Assembly (NCBI GenBank): GCA_025200525.1
Contig: CM045767.1
Coordinates: 10,027,273 to 10,091,272, forward strand
Direction: 5' to 3'
DNA length: 64,000 nt
Source: Camellia lanceoleosa
Lineage: Eukaryota > Streptophyta > Magnoliopsida > Ericales > Theaceae
Each line of letters opens with the position of its first letter. Within the stretch, counting starts at the first letter, position 1. This document shows positions 11,651 through 23,600 of this stretch, piece by piece. Under the pieces are notes generated by a model. It made no database searches, was not told the DNA's origin, and saw only the letters and a list, made by a program, of their open reading frames with translations. A program made the translations under genes and the position numbers.

Positions 11651-11789
11651 AGCCTATTTTAGGAAGATAGTTATAATCAATTTTTTGGTGAAAAGTTGAT
11701 TATAAGCAGATTATAATCAGCTTTTTTGTGAGAGAGGAAGTTGGTAATAATCTGAAAATCAGATTATTACCAACTTGTCAAAAGAGCCC
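11651..11789. mobile_element. 139-bp MITE with empty site in copy B, TSD GTA
   Basis: Absent from the matching place of copy B, where AAATGTATAAGAAT is continuous. In copy A the sequence is interrupted between two GTA copies (11648-11650 and 11790-11792). The ends read AGCCTATTTT and inverse AAAAGAGCCC, and the interior is palindromic around GATTATAATC and TCTGAAAATCAGATTATTACC. Confidence 0.65.
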
Positions 11790-13238
11790 GTATAAAAATA
11801 ACTTATTTAAATATTGACACACAATTGATAATATATATATATATATATGCCAAACGGTTTACTATAACCTTGATATTTTACTTGTTACGGTCGAACATTT
11901 GTTGGAAAAAAATTCAGACAAATATAATGTTTTGGTTTTTAAATTTTTTTTTTTGAAAAAAATTAATTAAACATAAAAACTAGTTCGTCAAAAAAAAGTA
12001 AAAAATAGTCATTATTTTTATATTAAAATTTCTTTTTTGAGGTGAATAATTTTTTGATTTATATCTTTATCAAACTAATTTATAGTTTGTAAAAAAAAAA
12101 AATCAGAGAACAAATTTTTAAAAATATATCAAACAAAGTAAATAATAATTATAACACAAAAAATATATTAATAAACTAACTAAATCAAACAAAGTTAATA
12201 CATATTTTAACACAAAAATTATTAATAAACTAACAAAATATATTATAATTACCAATCGCATTGACTCTATTGCAAGTTGTAACTTGCATGCCAAGAAGAA
12301 TCAATAATTTTTTTTTTTTCTTTTATGGCTTTTGCTTGATTAAAGAGTTCTTCAAGATTTTAGAAGAGGCATACAATTTATGAAATTACAGTTGATTTAA
12401 TGATAGTCGATTTATCATTAATTTAGGGTTGCACTTTATTAGGCATGTATATTATATAGAGATTATTAAGTGTTAATCTAATGGATGAAAATATTCATTA
12501 AAAACAAAAAACTCAATTTTCAAAAAAATTTCCAAAAAACTCAAACCAAATACACACACATTATATTTTTATACTTTATATGTTAGAAAAAAAGAAAAAA
12601 AAAAGATATTTTATTGAGTAATAATATTAGTTATTTATGAAATATGAAAATTGGACATTTATTTTTATAATAAAAAATTTTGAAATCAAATATGGCCTTA
12701 AATAGTAAAAAAATTACTCTAAAATTGTTCAGAAAAATGCCTAAAACAATAAAGTTCAAACTACTCAAATCGATCGGCATTCATTGACTAATCTGCATGG
12801 TCCGCTCAATCCATATCCACTACTTGAGCGGACGGATACAAATTAAATTTTCTCAATCCATCTAAATTCATAAGGATAATAGATGGGAGGTCACCCGATC
12901 CACGAGCACCTTTAAAAGATACTGGAAATTTACCCAATTATTAACTTGAAAGTCTAAGATGCACATAATCTGATTTAAATATTAAATTACTCTCTCTATC
13001 TTAAAATATTAGTCTATTATTTTATTTTTTATTATCCCAAAATATTAATCTATTTTTAAAAATCAAATATTAAAATAATATAAATTTTCTATTTTGGCCT
13101 TCTTTTAAATTCATTAACATTAATATTTTTAAAGTATAATAATAATACTACCAAAAGGTAATTTTGAAAAATTAAAATTTTTGAAATATAATAATTATAT
13201 TATAAAAAAAAGTTAAATTCCCACTTGAAAAAAATAAT

Positions 13239-14520
13239 TGTTCAATTTAGTAAAGCCTCTCAAATTATAGTTTCACCCATTGATTTGAATGTAGTGTTTG
13301 TTTTAAGCTTTCAAATCATAATTCTATATCCATTTCTCAAAACTCAATTCAAAACATAATCATTACTTTTCAAAACTCATAACCAAACACATAATTTAAA
13401 ACTCTTTTTAAAACTCAATTTAAATCAATATTTTTATTTTTTAAATATTTAAAATATTTTAATTTTGTTAAGATTTTAAATATTTTAATATTTAAATATG
13501 TTACGATTTTTTTAATTTTTTGAATATTTTTAAATATTTTAATTTTTAAATATTACGATTTTAATTTTTTAAATTTTAAAATATTTTATAAAAATAAATT
13601 CAAACTCTATTTTATAAAAATATTTTTAAATATTTAAATTTTTCTTGTTATGTATTTTGTTATGATTTGAGTGTAGAGTTGTGAAAGTAATATGGAGTTT
13701 CGAGTTATGTGTTTGGTTATGAATTTTAAAAATAATTTCTTAATTGAGTTTTGCTTTATGTGTATGGTTACGATTTGAGTGTAAAGTTATTTTTAAATTT
13801 AAAATATTAAAATTTTAAATTATTTTAATTTTTTGAATATTTAAATTATTTAAATTTTTACGATTTAAATTTTTTTAATATTTATTTTAATTTTTTACTT
13901 ATTAAAATTTTTAAATTATTTAAATATTTATGATTTGAATTTTTTGAATATTTATTTTGAAAAAAATTTATTTTAATATTTTGATTTTTGGAATATTTTT
14001 AATATTCTTAATATTTTAATTTTCGGAATATTTTAAAAATATTTTTAATGTTTATACAGGCCTAAAAAATTAATTGACAGAAAAATTAATTGACATAAAA
14101 TAATTGACATATAAGTTATTTGAAAAAAAATTTATTCAAAAAAATTACTTAAAACACAATTAATTGAAAAAAAAATCATTTTTTTATTTGAGTATTTTAA
14201 AAATAATTTGGTTATGACTGTTGATAAAAAATACGAATATCGAGTTATGAGTTGTGTATTTGATTATCAATTATAGGTTGAATTAAGTTTTGAAAACTAT
14301 TTTGAAAATTCATCACCAAATAAATTTTCTTATTTCACATGTCACATCAAACTTTCAAAACTCAATTCTACATACAATTCAAAACTCAATTCAACACTCT
14401 ATTCAAAAATCATAGCCAAACAGATTTTCTATATTCAAATTATAATTCCACAACTCACAAACTCAAAATATAACTCATACTCTCAAATCATATTTACAAA
14501 ACTCTACCAAACGTAATAAA
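13239..14520. mobile_element. Large AT-rich insertion specific to copy B
   Basis: Starts near AGTGTTTGTTTTAAGC and ends near CTCTACCAAACGTAATAAA. Subterminal strings such as TCAAATCATAATTCTATATCC (left) and inverse-like segments at 14390-14510 suggest a large foldback element. The interior is low-complexity TTTTTAAATATTTAAA repeats. No coding content; ends approximate. Confidence 0.45.
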
Positions 14521-15080
14521 TATTTTGAAATTAATAAAGTATCAAAAATAAATAGTAAACAAGTCTTCCACAAATTCCGAAGCATTGGCTACAAAGTTGG
14601 GCATCACTTAAAAAAAAACGAAAAACAAAATCAGCCATAGCATACGTGACGGTTTTTATTTTCTCTTCTTTCGCCACATTTGTTGTTGACAAGTTTGGTG
14701 AGACATTCCCATAAACAAACAGAGAACGATAGACAGACACAACACGCTTATATCACGGGGTTACGAGTGACTTGGGATACGGTGGGAATCTGGTGTCGTG
14801 TTATGTCTTATTATATTAACGTGACTGTTAGGATTATTTGAGGTGTCTTAAATAAGTATATTTTTTATCTTTTTAAATTAAAAAATTAAAGAAAAAAATA
14901 TAATGTTTGATTTAATTTTTTGAATTTTTATGAAAAAATATGTATTAAAAAATTGTATAAAGAAGTGTGTAGGAAAAGATTAGAGATGTGTGGGCCACAG
15001 TCGTACAATCTAAAGAGCCGAATTGATGGTAAGAAATTATTGGTTACTTTTCGAGCATTGCACTGTACGGTTTTGTTCGG

Positions 15081-15380
15081 CCCGTGGGGTTCATCACAGG
15101 TCCCATTTTGATAATCTGAATCGTTGAATGTGTAGAACTCGTATAGTACTATATGCCTATAAAAAATTACGTTAATCGGATATCGATAGTTATCTGATCA
15201 GATTTGTTTTTTTTCAATCGTTAATTATAACACCATCTTTTTTTTTTATACAAAACTGATTTGATCATTTAGTTATTGATATCCGATTAATGTGATTTTT
15301 TACAAACATATAGTACTCGACGAGTTCTACACATTGAAACGGTTTAGATTATCAAAACGGGACTCGTGATGGGCCCCATG
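15081..15380. mobile_element. Inverted-repeat MITE, about 300 bp
   Basis: Arms of about 130 bp: GATAATCTGAATCGTTGAATGT on the left pairs with GATAATCTAAACCGTTTCAATG read inverted from the right. GTGTAGAACTCG pairs with CGAGTTCTACAC, and ATCGGATATCGATA pairs with TATTGATATCCGAT. The outer arms extend to CCCGTGGGGTTCATCA and the inverse of TGATGGGCCCCATGG. Confidence 0.75.
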
Positions 15381-15660
15381 GTAACAAATGAGTGACAAAA
15401 CAGCAGTGTGTGAAAATTACACCCAAACTCTGCAATTTTTCTTAACAAAGGCTGCACAACGCCAACCATACATGATTGCTGAGTTTTATAGATGTGTGAA
15501 AAATTAATTTTTTAATTTTTTTTTTGGTGAATAATGATAACTTTTTAACTTTTTGATGAGATTCCAAACTTGGCCTTAATTAAATGTGTTAATTATTTTG
15601 ATATTGACTTGACATACTTATAATCGTTTTAACCTAACACGACAAGCTTAAAACATTTAA

Positions 15661-15910
15661 GTTCCGTTTGAGAATATAGTTTTGAGGTTTTTTTAGTTAA
15701 AATAGTTACAAAAAATAAAATAGGCTTTTTAGTCCATTAAGACAAAACATCACATCCAATCCATAATCATTACATTATTTCTCTCATAAAAAAGTCAAAA
15801 AAACCAAAAAAAAACCTAAAACTCTTCCTAAACTAGGCCTTTTAGTCCCAGGTTAAAATAGCCAAAAAAGTCAAAAAACTAAAAAACTAACCCACTTTCC
15901 AAACGACACC
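15661..15910. mobile_element. Harbinger-like MITE in copy B
   Basis: Ends GTTCCGTTTGAG and inverse CCAAACGACACC with TAA/TTA at the borders. Copy A has AAACAATTAGTAAAAATT uninterrupted here, so this is an insertion after the duplication. The arms carry AAAAAGTCAAAAAA-type strings. Confidence 0.7.
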
Positions 15911-16655
15911 TTAGTAAAAATTCATATTTCAAATAATAAGTAAATTGTATCGTCTATTTAAAAATTAAAAAAAAAAATTTATTTTATATCAAATGTATAA
16001 GAATAACTTATTTAAATATTGACACATAATCATAATATATATGCCAAACGGTTTACTATAACCTTGATATTTTACTTGTTGCAGTTGACCATTTGTTGAA
16101 AAAAAAATTCAGACAAATATAATTGTTTTGGTTTTTATAATTTATTTTTCTTTTTGAAAAAAAGTAATTAAACATAAAAATAGTTTGTCGGAAAAAAAGT
16201 AAAAAATAGTCATTATTTTTATATTAAATTTTCCTTTTTGAGGTGAATAATTTTTTGATTTATATCTTTATCAAACTAATTTATAGTTTGTAAAAAAAAT
16301 CAGAGAACAAATTTTTAAAAATATATCAAACACAGTAAATAATAATTATAGCACAAAAAATATATTAATAAACTAACTAAATCAAACAAAGTTAATACAA
16401 ATTTTAACACAAAAATTATTAATAAATTAACAAAATATATTATAATTGTCAATCGCATTGACTCTATTGCAAGTTGTAACTTGTACACCAAGATAATCAA
16501 TACTTTTTATTTTATTTTATGGCTTTTACTTGATTAAAGAGTTCTTCAAGATTTTAGAAGAGGCATACAATTTATCAAATTACAACTAATAGTCGATTTA
16601 TTATTAATTTAGGGTTGCACTTTATTAGGTATGTATATTATATAAAGATTATTAA

Positions 16656-16923
16656 GGCCAAGTTTGGCAAGTTAAAAAAAAGTCAAAAAGTCAAAAAATT
16701 ACTTAAAAAGTTAAAAAGTTATCACTATTTATCAAAAGTCAAAAAGTACGGCTGCATAACTCCTAATCTTAATTTTTCCCTACACACTAATTTATACAAT
16801 TTTTTAATACATATTTTTTCATAAAAAGTCAAAAAGTTAACACAAACAACCATATTTTTTTCCTCAACTTTTTAGTCCAAAAAGTCAAAAAGCGCACTTA
16901 TTTAGGAAATCCCAAACAACCCC
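16656..16923. mobile_element. Harbinger-like MITE in copy B, TSD TAA
   Basis: A 268-bp element with ends GGCCAAGTTTGGC and inverse CCCAAACAACCCC, flanked by TAA at 16653-16655 and 16924-16926. The empty site is preserved in copy A (ATTATTAAGTGTTAATC), which supports the duplication length. The interior has repeated AAAAGTCAAAAAGT. Confidence 0.8.
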
Positions 16924-16949
16924 TAAGTTTTAATCTAATGAATGAAAAT

Positions 16950-17634
16950 TATACGAGCACGAAATAATCTTCTCGTACAATCTTGTTGATCAAGTTTGCA
17001 CTCCTCCAAACGTTGTCGCTTTACTACCTGAAAACACAAACGTGAGCTAACCGGCGGGTTTGTGCCGGAAACCTCTCTGATGCCTAAGTCAGCAAATAAA
17101 CAATAGACAATAAGCTCTGTGTATTTGTGAATAAGAATTGCAATACTTATCCATAGGTTATGTCATGAATTTTTATAGATTCCGCCTGGCATAATCCTAA
17201 TGGGATTCTAACTCTCCTTAGTAGAGTCCTCTTAGGAATCACATTCCCAAAGATAATGTCTATCCTGATAACACCCTTCTCACTGCCAACCAAGTAAGAT
17301 GGTTTAAACCTTTTACCTCGGCCGGTGTTATGGTCAACCGAGCTAACACGGCTCCGCGCTGCTCTGAGTAGAACCGTGGTAACCCCAGCTGCAGAATGGT
17401 GTCTTACTGAACTACGCTGAGCTTGGCCCTCTTCCTTGGGCACACCTTGGTCTGCCACAGGACTTAGCTTTAGATAGCTAGGTTAAGGCCCTAGCGACAC
17501 GCTTCTAATAGGCTTGGTATGTGCCTGCCCAAGACCGAGCTACCTAAGCTCTCACTTCAGCCCATAGCTCGACCCAATGTCCAAGTAGGAAAGACTTAGC
17601 TCGGCCCAATTTATGCACATAAATTATCCTCTCA
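16950..17634 (-). repeat. 3' LTR of the Tat element
   Basis: 685 bp, aligning end to end with 32688-33058 plus about 35239-35549. Shared strings include CACGAAATAATCTTCTC, ACAATAAGCTCTGTGTATTT, GATAACACCCTTCTC and GACTTAGCTTTAGATAGCTA. The right border in plus reads CCTCTCA (TGAGAGG on the element strand). The left border TATACG corresponds to TGTACG in the other LTR, so the terminal dinucleotide has mutated here. Confidence 0.85.
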
Positions 17635-18796
17635 ATTGCCTCTTAATTCCATCTGCGAATCATGATTGGGATTATTGTCTTCCAGCCAAACCAAAATATT
17701 CAAACCAATCTAGCTGAAGTAGTCAGACCAATCGAGCTAAGATTCGCTTGGTTTCCTGAGGCTGCGTCGATCGTATAACCCATCTTCCCACATCTCTAAC
17801 GTCGTGTCCTCATTGAGACACGTAGCACACGTTGATTGCCTCCATTCACTGTGACAACCGTCACACGTTGCCCAAAAAAAATTGAAAAGTTTTGTCATTT
17901 TATATTCGTTAGATAAAGGATGCCTATACACACGAACAGTCCCACTATTCATTGCAAATCCTCATATGCAGAACTTCAAACCCTCATTGCTTATGCTCGA
18001 GCCATAATCCAAGCGCTTGCTTCACTTCATCCCGCTCGTCATTGTTGCCGGTACTTTCTCTTCCGATTAGATCCTGATTTTACACTTGAAATAGTAAGTA
18101 TTTCATACATTTCCAACTTTTTCCATGAATGGTGTTCGTTATATTTCTGTGTTGTTTTACTCTCATTCATGCCTGTGAATAGTATCTTAAAACCAAATAC
18201 ATGCTGAATGTGCTTAGGACCGAAACGACACCTCTAAAATCCTCAAAATTTCACCCTTAAAGATAAACATTTAAGGATTAGAGCTAAAACTAGCCAAGAA
18301 CAGTCATTTTGATCCAAAATGTATTAAGACCAAAATAAAAATCTGTTTGTACCCTTATACGACCATTTGACCGAACTAAGAGCTCATTCCCATCAAACAG
18401 GGCTAAAACCTTGCCCTTTGGCCCAATCTGGGCTAAAACCTTACCTATCTCCACAGCCGAGCTGCGGCCATATTGGCTATTGGACAAATCTTGCTCACCG
18501 ACCGAGCTAGACACACTCTGCACTCTCGTTTCTGACCAAGCAAACATTTTACCGATTTAGTTTACACTTGTTTTAGCTCGGCCACTACATGAGCATAACA
18601 CGCTTTTATTTCTCCACTCTACAGACTTGACTAGGTTGTCCAGGCACATCATTTACTTTACCCCTTAGCAGCATTGTTCAACTGAGCCAACCACCGTCCT
18701 TATCAGCGCCGCACTAGGCCCTTGTGCAAATCCTCCTAACATGTTAAACTTAAGACCATAGGCAAATACTGCTTTATAGTAAGCTCGCCAGGTGCC
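17635..18796. other. Element interior next to the 3' LTR, no intact gene
   Basis: Between the 3' LTR and the antisense open region. GC content is higher than the surrounding genome and CCGAGCT/AGCTCGG words recur (for example 18459, 18503). Short open frames on both strands have no recognisable domain. A plant-like PPT is not clear next to the LTR (element strand AAGAGGCAAT). Confidence 0.45.
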
Positions 18797-20489
18797 ATGG
18801 CTGAATTCCAAAGGGAATACAACATCCCAAACGACACCCACTTGTCATTAGCCGAGCTAGACACCACACCTTGGGGAAAATCCAGTTCCATCCCTTTCTT
18901 CTTGTTGTCCATAGTCAAGGGTGAGCTCCGGTTCCCCGTTCAACCACTTATATGCGAATTTCTTAGGCAAACAAGGCTCTGCCCTACTCAACTATCCACC
19001 AACTCCTATAAAATAATTAAAGACATAGCTAAACTGAATTACCATCTCGATTTTAACCTCGGATTGGCCGAGATATTCCACCAATATTTGCTCGGCCAAA
19101 ATAATGACGATTGGGTCTACTACCTTAGAATTAGAAAAAGCCGAGAGAAAATCGTCAAGTGTACACCAGAAAAAGACTTGAACAATGACGATTTTCTCTG
19201 AGTCTCTAGCAATTTTGAGGACCAAGAGGCCCAAATACCGAGCTACAGTATAAACTGGAATAAAGGAATGGCGGGTAAGACAAGCTCGGTTCCTCTTTTT
19301 GTTTCTTGTTTAACTCATTTAGCCGCACTAAGCCTTTGTTCTCTTTGCAGATTTGAATCAATTGAAAGCAAACTACACCCAGCGAGCAAGCGCTTCTGAG
19401 TGCTACAATACAAGCATCGAGACTAGGCCGAGCTATTAGGAGTAAAACTGATCTACCGTTACTCCGGCAAAAGAAGGAGTAAGGTCACAGACTTCTTGCT
19501 AGAGTCTTCTCCTAAGCCTGACCCTAATCTCTCCCAAATCAACCTCATTCCTTTCACTAAAGAATAAGAGATGGCGAAAAGGTGAGTTGTCCGAGCCCTC
19601 ATCATCGGGCAAACTTTCTCTCCTAACGCCGAGGTACAGACCGAGCTACCTCTAACCGATGAGAGCTGTGAGACCGTCATTGCTCTTTTATCTGCCAGAG
19701 CTACCGCATCTCGGCCAAGAAAAAAGCCACACACTTCTTCTGCCAAACCACATCTGGTTAACAAAGAAGAGGCCGAGCTGTCTGAGCCCGATCCACCACA
19801 AGAGAACTGCCGTTCTAACCCCGTTGACCCTTCTCCTCCGGTATGGGCACTAGTCGGCCATAGCCGAAGCTAATGCCAAGGTAGATGAATTGAAAGAGGT
19901 TAAGGTCAAAATTGGTGGTGATCGCTCACCGAGACCAAATAGCAGTAGGTCCATGAGCTAAGGACAATAAACAAAAAGCCCTCACCAAAAAGAAATATCG
20001 ATACTTGCGCAAGCTGGCCATGTTGGAGAAAAATAAGAACGCCGAAATCAAAGCTCTCGAGAAGAAGATGGAGGATGTTGAGAACCGTGGTTATACTGAG
20101 AACGAGCACACCTACGTCCAGTAATGCGAGGCAGCCAAGGATATCTTCTTCAAATGTAGCTGGAAGACAGCGGTAGAGAAGCTCGGCCACGGCCCCGACT
20201 CTAAGGTCTTCTTCAATCCTTCTTCCTACTACATCTTAAGTTATATGGCGGCGTATGCTATCTGAGTGTGAAATTCCTCGCAAGTGGAGGAAGACAATCT
20301 GGCATTGAACAATGAGAGCTCATTGCCAGAACGGTCAGAAGTGCCACGCTAGGCCGAGCTAAGCCCGGTCGTCGAAGAAGGCATCACCGATCGACCTTTG
20401 GGCCGGTAGTGTTGGAGGTGAGCGGTGGAGTCTTTGAAGTCGGTGCAGGTGCAGACACCGAGCTAGATGACCTGCTTGCCAGACCGTGA
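18797..20489 (+). pseudogene. Antisense additional ORF of the Tat element (gypsy-type transposon protein)
   Basis: Coding-like sequence on the plus strand, opposite to gag-pol. The intact piece at 18797-19201 (134 residues) contains VKGELRFPVQPLICEFL followed by RLCPTQLSTNSYKII. This resembles the LRFPLHPFIR...LAPSQLHPNGWR pattern of the 'putative gypsy type transposon' family (Pfam Transposase_28). After stops, open segments at about 19980-20270 give a Lys/Glu-rich coiled-coil-like stretch (YLRKLAMLEKNKNAEIKALE). The end GAGADTELDDLLARP precedes a TGA at 20487-20489, and a poly(A)-like AATGAA lies near 20610. Extra antisense ORFs in this position are known for Tat relatives such as Grande. 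The family call is from memory of the motif. Confidence 0.55.
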
Positions 20490-20641
20490 GGAAACTTGCT
20501 TTATTTTTTCATTTTTTCTATTTTTGTTCTTTTTGGGTTTTTTTTTTTTTTTTTTTTGGTGATGTAACCGGGTTGCAAGCCCTACCTCTTGTAATCACTC
20601 CCTTTCTTAATGAAAAATTTCCAACGTTTTGCACATCTATT

Positions 20642-23600
20642 TGTAGACGTCCCCGAACGCATCCCGGCAGAGGAGTGCGAGTCCCCCCCGTTCTGGGTCG
20701 ATATCGGGTCTACTACAGTTCAAGGACTCGAATGTCACGGTTCTTAATCTTGAACCAAAGAGTCCAAATTCGGCAAATCGTTTTGAGAAAACAGATTTTG
20801 AAAAGAAGTGCCAAACATGGTACTTTTGCGGAATCTGAGTCGCCACCTAAATATTTTTTAAATGGGAAATTTAGGAAACCTTGACTCGGTGCCAAAGGCC
20901 ACGTGTCCGTCATCACCAAAGTTGCCTCGGCTCGGGAACTTGGGTACGATTAGGAAAGGTCGCCGTGAGCACCCTTCGCCGATCAAAGAGGCCTCTACTA
21001 ACCATGATATCGATTAAAGTAAAATGTACATCATTGAGGCCGTTAATTAGAATCTCTTAACTTCACTTGCTGGTCAAACCGTATATTTTATGTTTGTTAA
21101 ATGTCAATCAGGTTATACATCGTCGGAGCATAAAATGGGCAAAAAGACAAAATTTGGACAGAGTTGACTTTTTTTGAAAAAGTCAAACTGATGTTTTAAA
21201 CCTGTTTGGAAGTGAGTAGAAGTATAAATAGAAAAGGAAAAGGTTTTTCTAGGGGTCTAAAACTGTTTTAACCTAAAGAGGGAGGCTAGGGTTTGGAAAG
21301 GAGAAGGAAAGCAAAAGCTCTAAGATGTCTTCCATGGTGGTTTCTTCTCCATCTTCCTCTTTCCACTCCTCCATGAGTGGCTAATCATCTTTTCTAGGGT
21401 TTTGAAGAAACCCTAGCCATGTAATAGTTTTTTTTCTTTTTGATTTTATATTATGTAAAGGTTTGAACCATTGTATGGTGTTTTAGAAAATCTTTATATA
21501 TAATTTCCATTATTCTTTTGAATATTTGACTTTCTGTGATTGTTAAATGTTATCTATACAATTGTTTTCTTTTCCTTCACATTCAAGGTATGGGATGAAC
21601 CATACTACGAGGAACGAGTCGTATCACTACCTTAGTTTAGAGTGAACGATTCGTATTACTTGAGATGGTTCGTGCTCGTACATTGAATGTGATAATCTTC
21701 TTGTTAAATGCTTCGAACTTGTAGTTGCGAAACATTAATCCGTTCAAACCATAGCATAATTGATTTCAATTAGAAACCCTAATTATGTGGTTAGTGGTGA
21801 ATTCTCTACCCTAAGATTTTTTCCCAAATTCAGTAAACCAAATTTCATTTATAATTGATAATTTAATTCCTTAGTTTAATTTATTCGTTTTTAAATTAGG
21901 TTATAAACATTCAATCTTTTTATTAAAATTAATTTAGGAATTTAACGATTAAATTAGTTTAATTTCACAATAGTCCCTGTGGATCGATACCTGGACTTAC
22001 CATTATTCTAATAGAATTTGGTATAGTTTAGTGATTATTTTTGGTGTGTTCAACGACCCATCAATATCTGATTTTGAAAACATTGTGCGTTCTTATTCCG
22101 ATTATTAGCCTAGGTTACTATGTGATGCGCACATCATACAAGTATAGACCAGATTGCCTAATTTGGAAATAAAAATTGCATATCCGTTCGTTTTGAAAGT
22201 GCTTTGGAATTTGCTACTCGCAAGTAGGCTAAAACACGGATTTCTACGAGTTTTTCCAACTCAAGCAATCCAACCTCCACCCACAAGCATTCAAACAGTT
22301 TATCTCATATAAGCATTTAGCCACATGGTAATCATGCTGTCATGTTAACATTCACACGCATGCGATATGCTAAAGCATAAATACTTACATTGTACTCCGT
22401 GTCAAAACAATAAACTAGTTAGCAAACATGCATGTCCTAGTTCATGTTAAATGGCTAATGCAACGCATACAGAGTGCAATCTAGACAGGCTCGATTATCC
22501 TAATCATGGCATGTGGAATGCGACAGATAACATGTATTCAATTTGGAATTGAAATACAATGCAGTTAGCGTGATGTCTGCGAGCCGGTGCATGCAAATCT
22601 TGATGAATGATGCACGCATGCTATCATACGGTATGCTAAATTAGCGTGCCTAATCTACCATCATAAGCGGGTAAATAAAGAGAAGAAAAAGGCGTGGGGT
22701 TGGAAGACATACACACACCGCACACTTATTACAAAATTGCCCTCACCGGAGGAACTAAAAGAATATCTGATCCCGAATAATGCAGTCAGAATCTGAGAAT
22801 AAATTATTACAAAAATTCTAATTTAAATTAAATTCAATGTAAAAAAGGGGCCTCGGCCACCTCGGGATCTTGTGAATAATGCATGCTCGATCCATCTTGC
22901 CCGGAAAACCCGTGTTATGCCCTTTGTTGCTTACATTTCTCGCTGTCTCTCCAAAAATTGCCAAAGTCTCAGAAAATGTTCCCTGCACACTGAGGGTCAT
23001 CATCGGCTGGATGAAATGGCCACCGGCCATCTAAAATTTCCATTGGCTGCTGGGAAGATTATCGGCCATCCATATAGTGCCGGTCGGCACTCTAAACTGC
23101 CGGTCGGCATAAAATTCCTGCAGAGGACAGTTTTGACAGCAACAGCAGACAGACAGTGCATGACATAGAGTTTTGAGCAATATGTAAGCATGGCTATGCC
23201 CCTTATCATGTGTTAGACTCAAGAGAGCATAGCCCTCGACCCTCGGGCCACCAATGATGCATCTCGCTGCATGATGGCCTAAAAGGCCAAGTTTGCATTT
23301 TAATGGAAATGCATGCAACACACAAAATGGGAACTAAGACCCTATCATGTCAAGATCAAAGGCCTTAGTGACATGAGAAGTAAGATGTGTTTTGTCACTT
23401 GAAGTACAAACACCCCTCATTTCTTATACTTGGTTTGACACCCCAAACCAAGTAATGCAATGCATATTATGCAAACATGGCTCAACAATACAACATGATG
23501 CTAAAATGCAAGGCATACCAAATGCTATGCAACATTATATTAAGTCTATAATGGTAATCATGTGGGAGGTAAATGTAACGCAACCATGGACACTTAAGGC

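Larger units (their letters stand above)
9041..12489. repeat. Tandem segmental duplication, copy A
   Basis: Copy A aligns by eye with copy B (12490-16949) in three blocks: about 9046-9806 with 12490-13238, about 10262-10530 with 14526-14810, and about 11480-12480 with 15590-16655. The blocks are near-identical over tens of bases (ATGCCTAAAACAATAAAGTT; TATATCACGGGGTTACGAGT; TTGACTTGACATACTTATAA). Between blocks each copy has different insertions. No gene is recognised. The junction near 12490 has microhomology at AAAATATTCATTAAAAA. Confidence 0.8.
12490..16949. repeat. Tandem segmental duplication, copy B
   Basis: Second copy of the 9041-12489 unit, longer because of its own insertions: about 13239-14520, 15081-15380, 15661-15910 and 16656-16923. 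Its right end is broken by the LTR retrotransposon that starts at 16950, where copy A continues GATGAAAATATTCATT. No gene is recognised. Confidence 0.8.

Noticed and set aside
20830..20850. PBS-like TGGCGACTC taken as evidence for a complete two-LTR element
   Set aside because: Only 9 bp match and it is 195 bp from the element border, with no second LTR copy seen.
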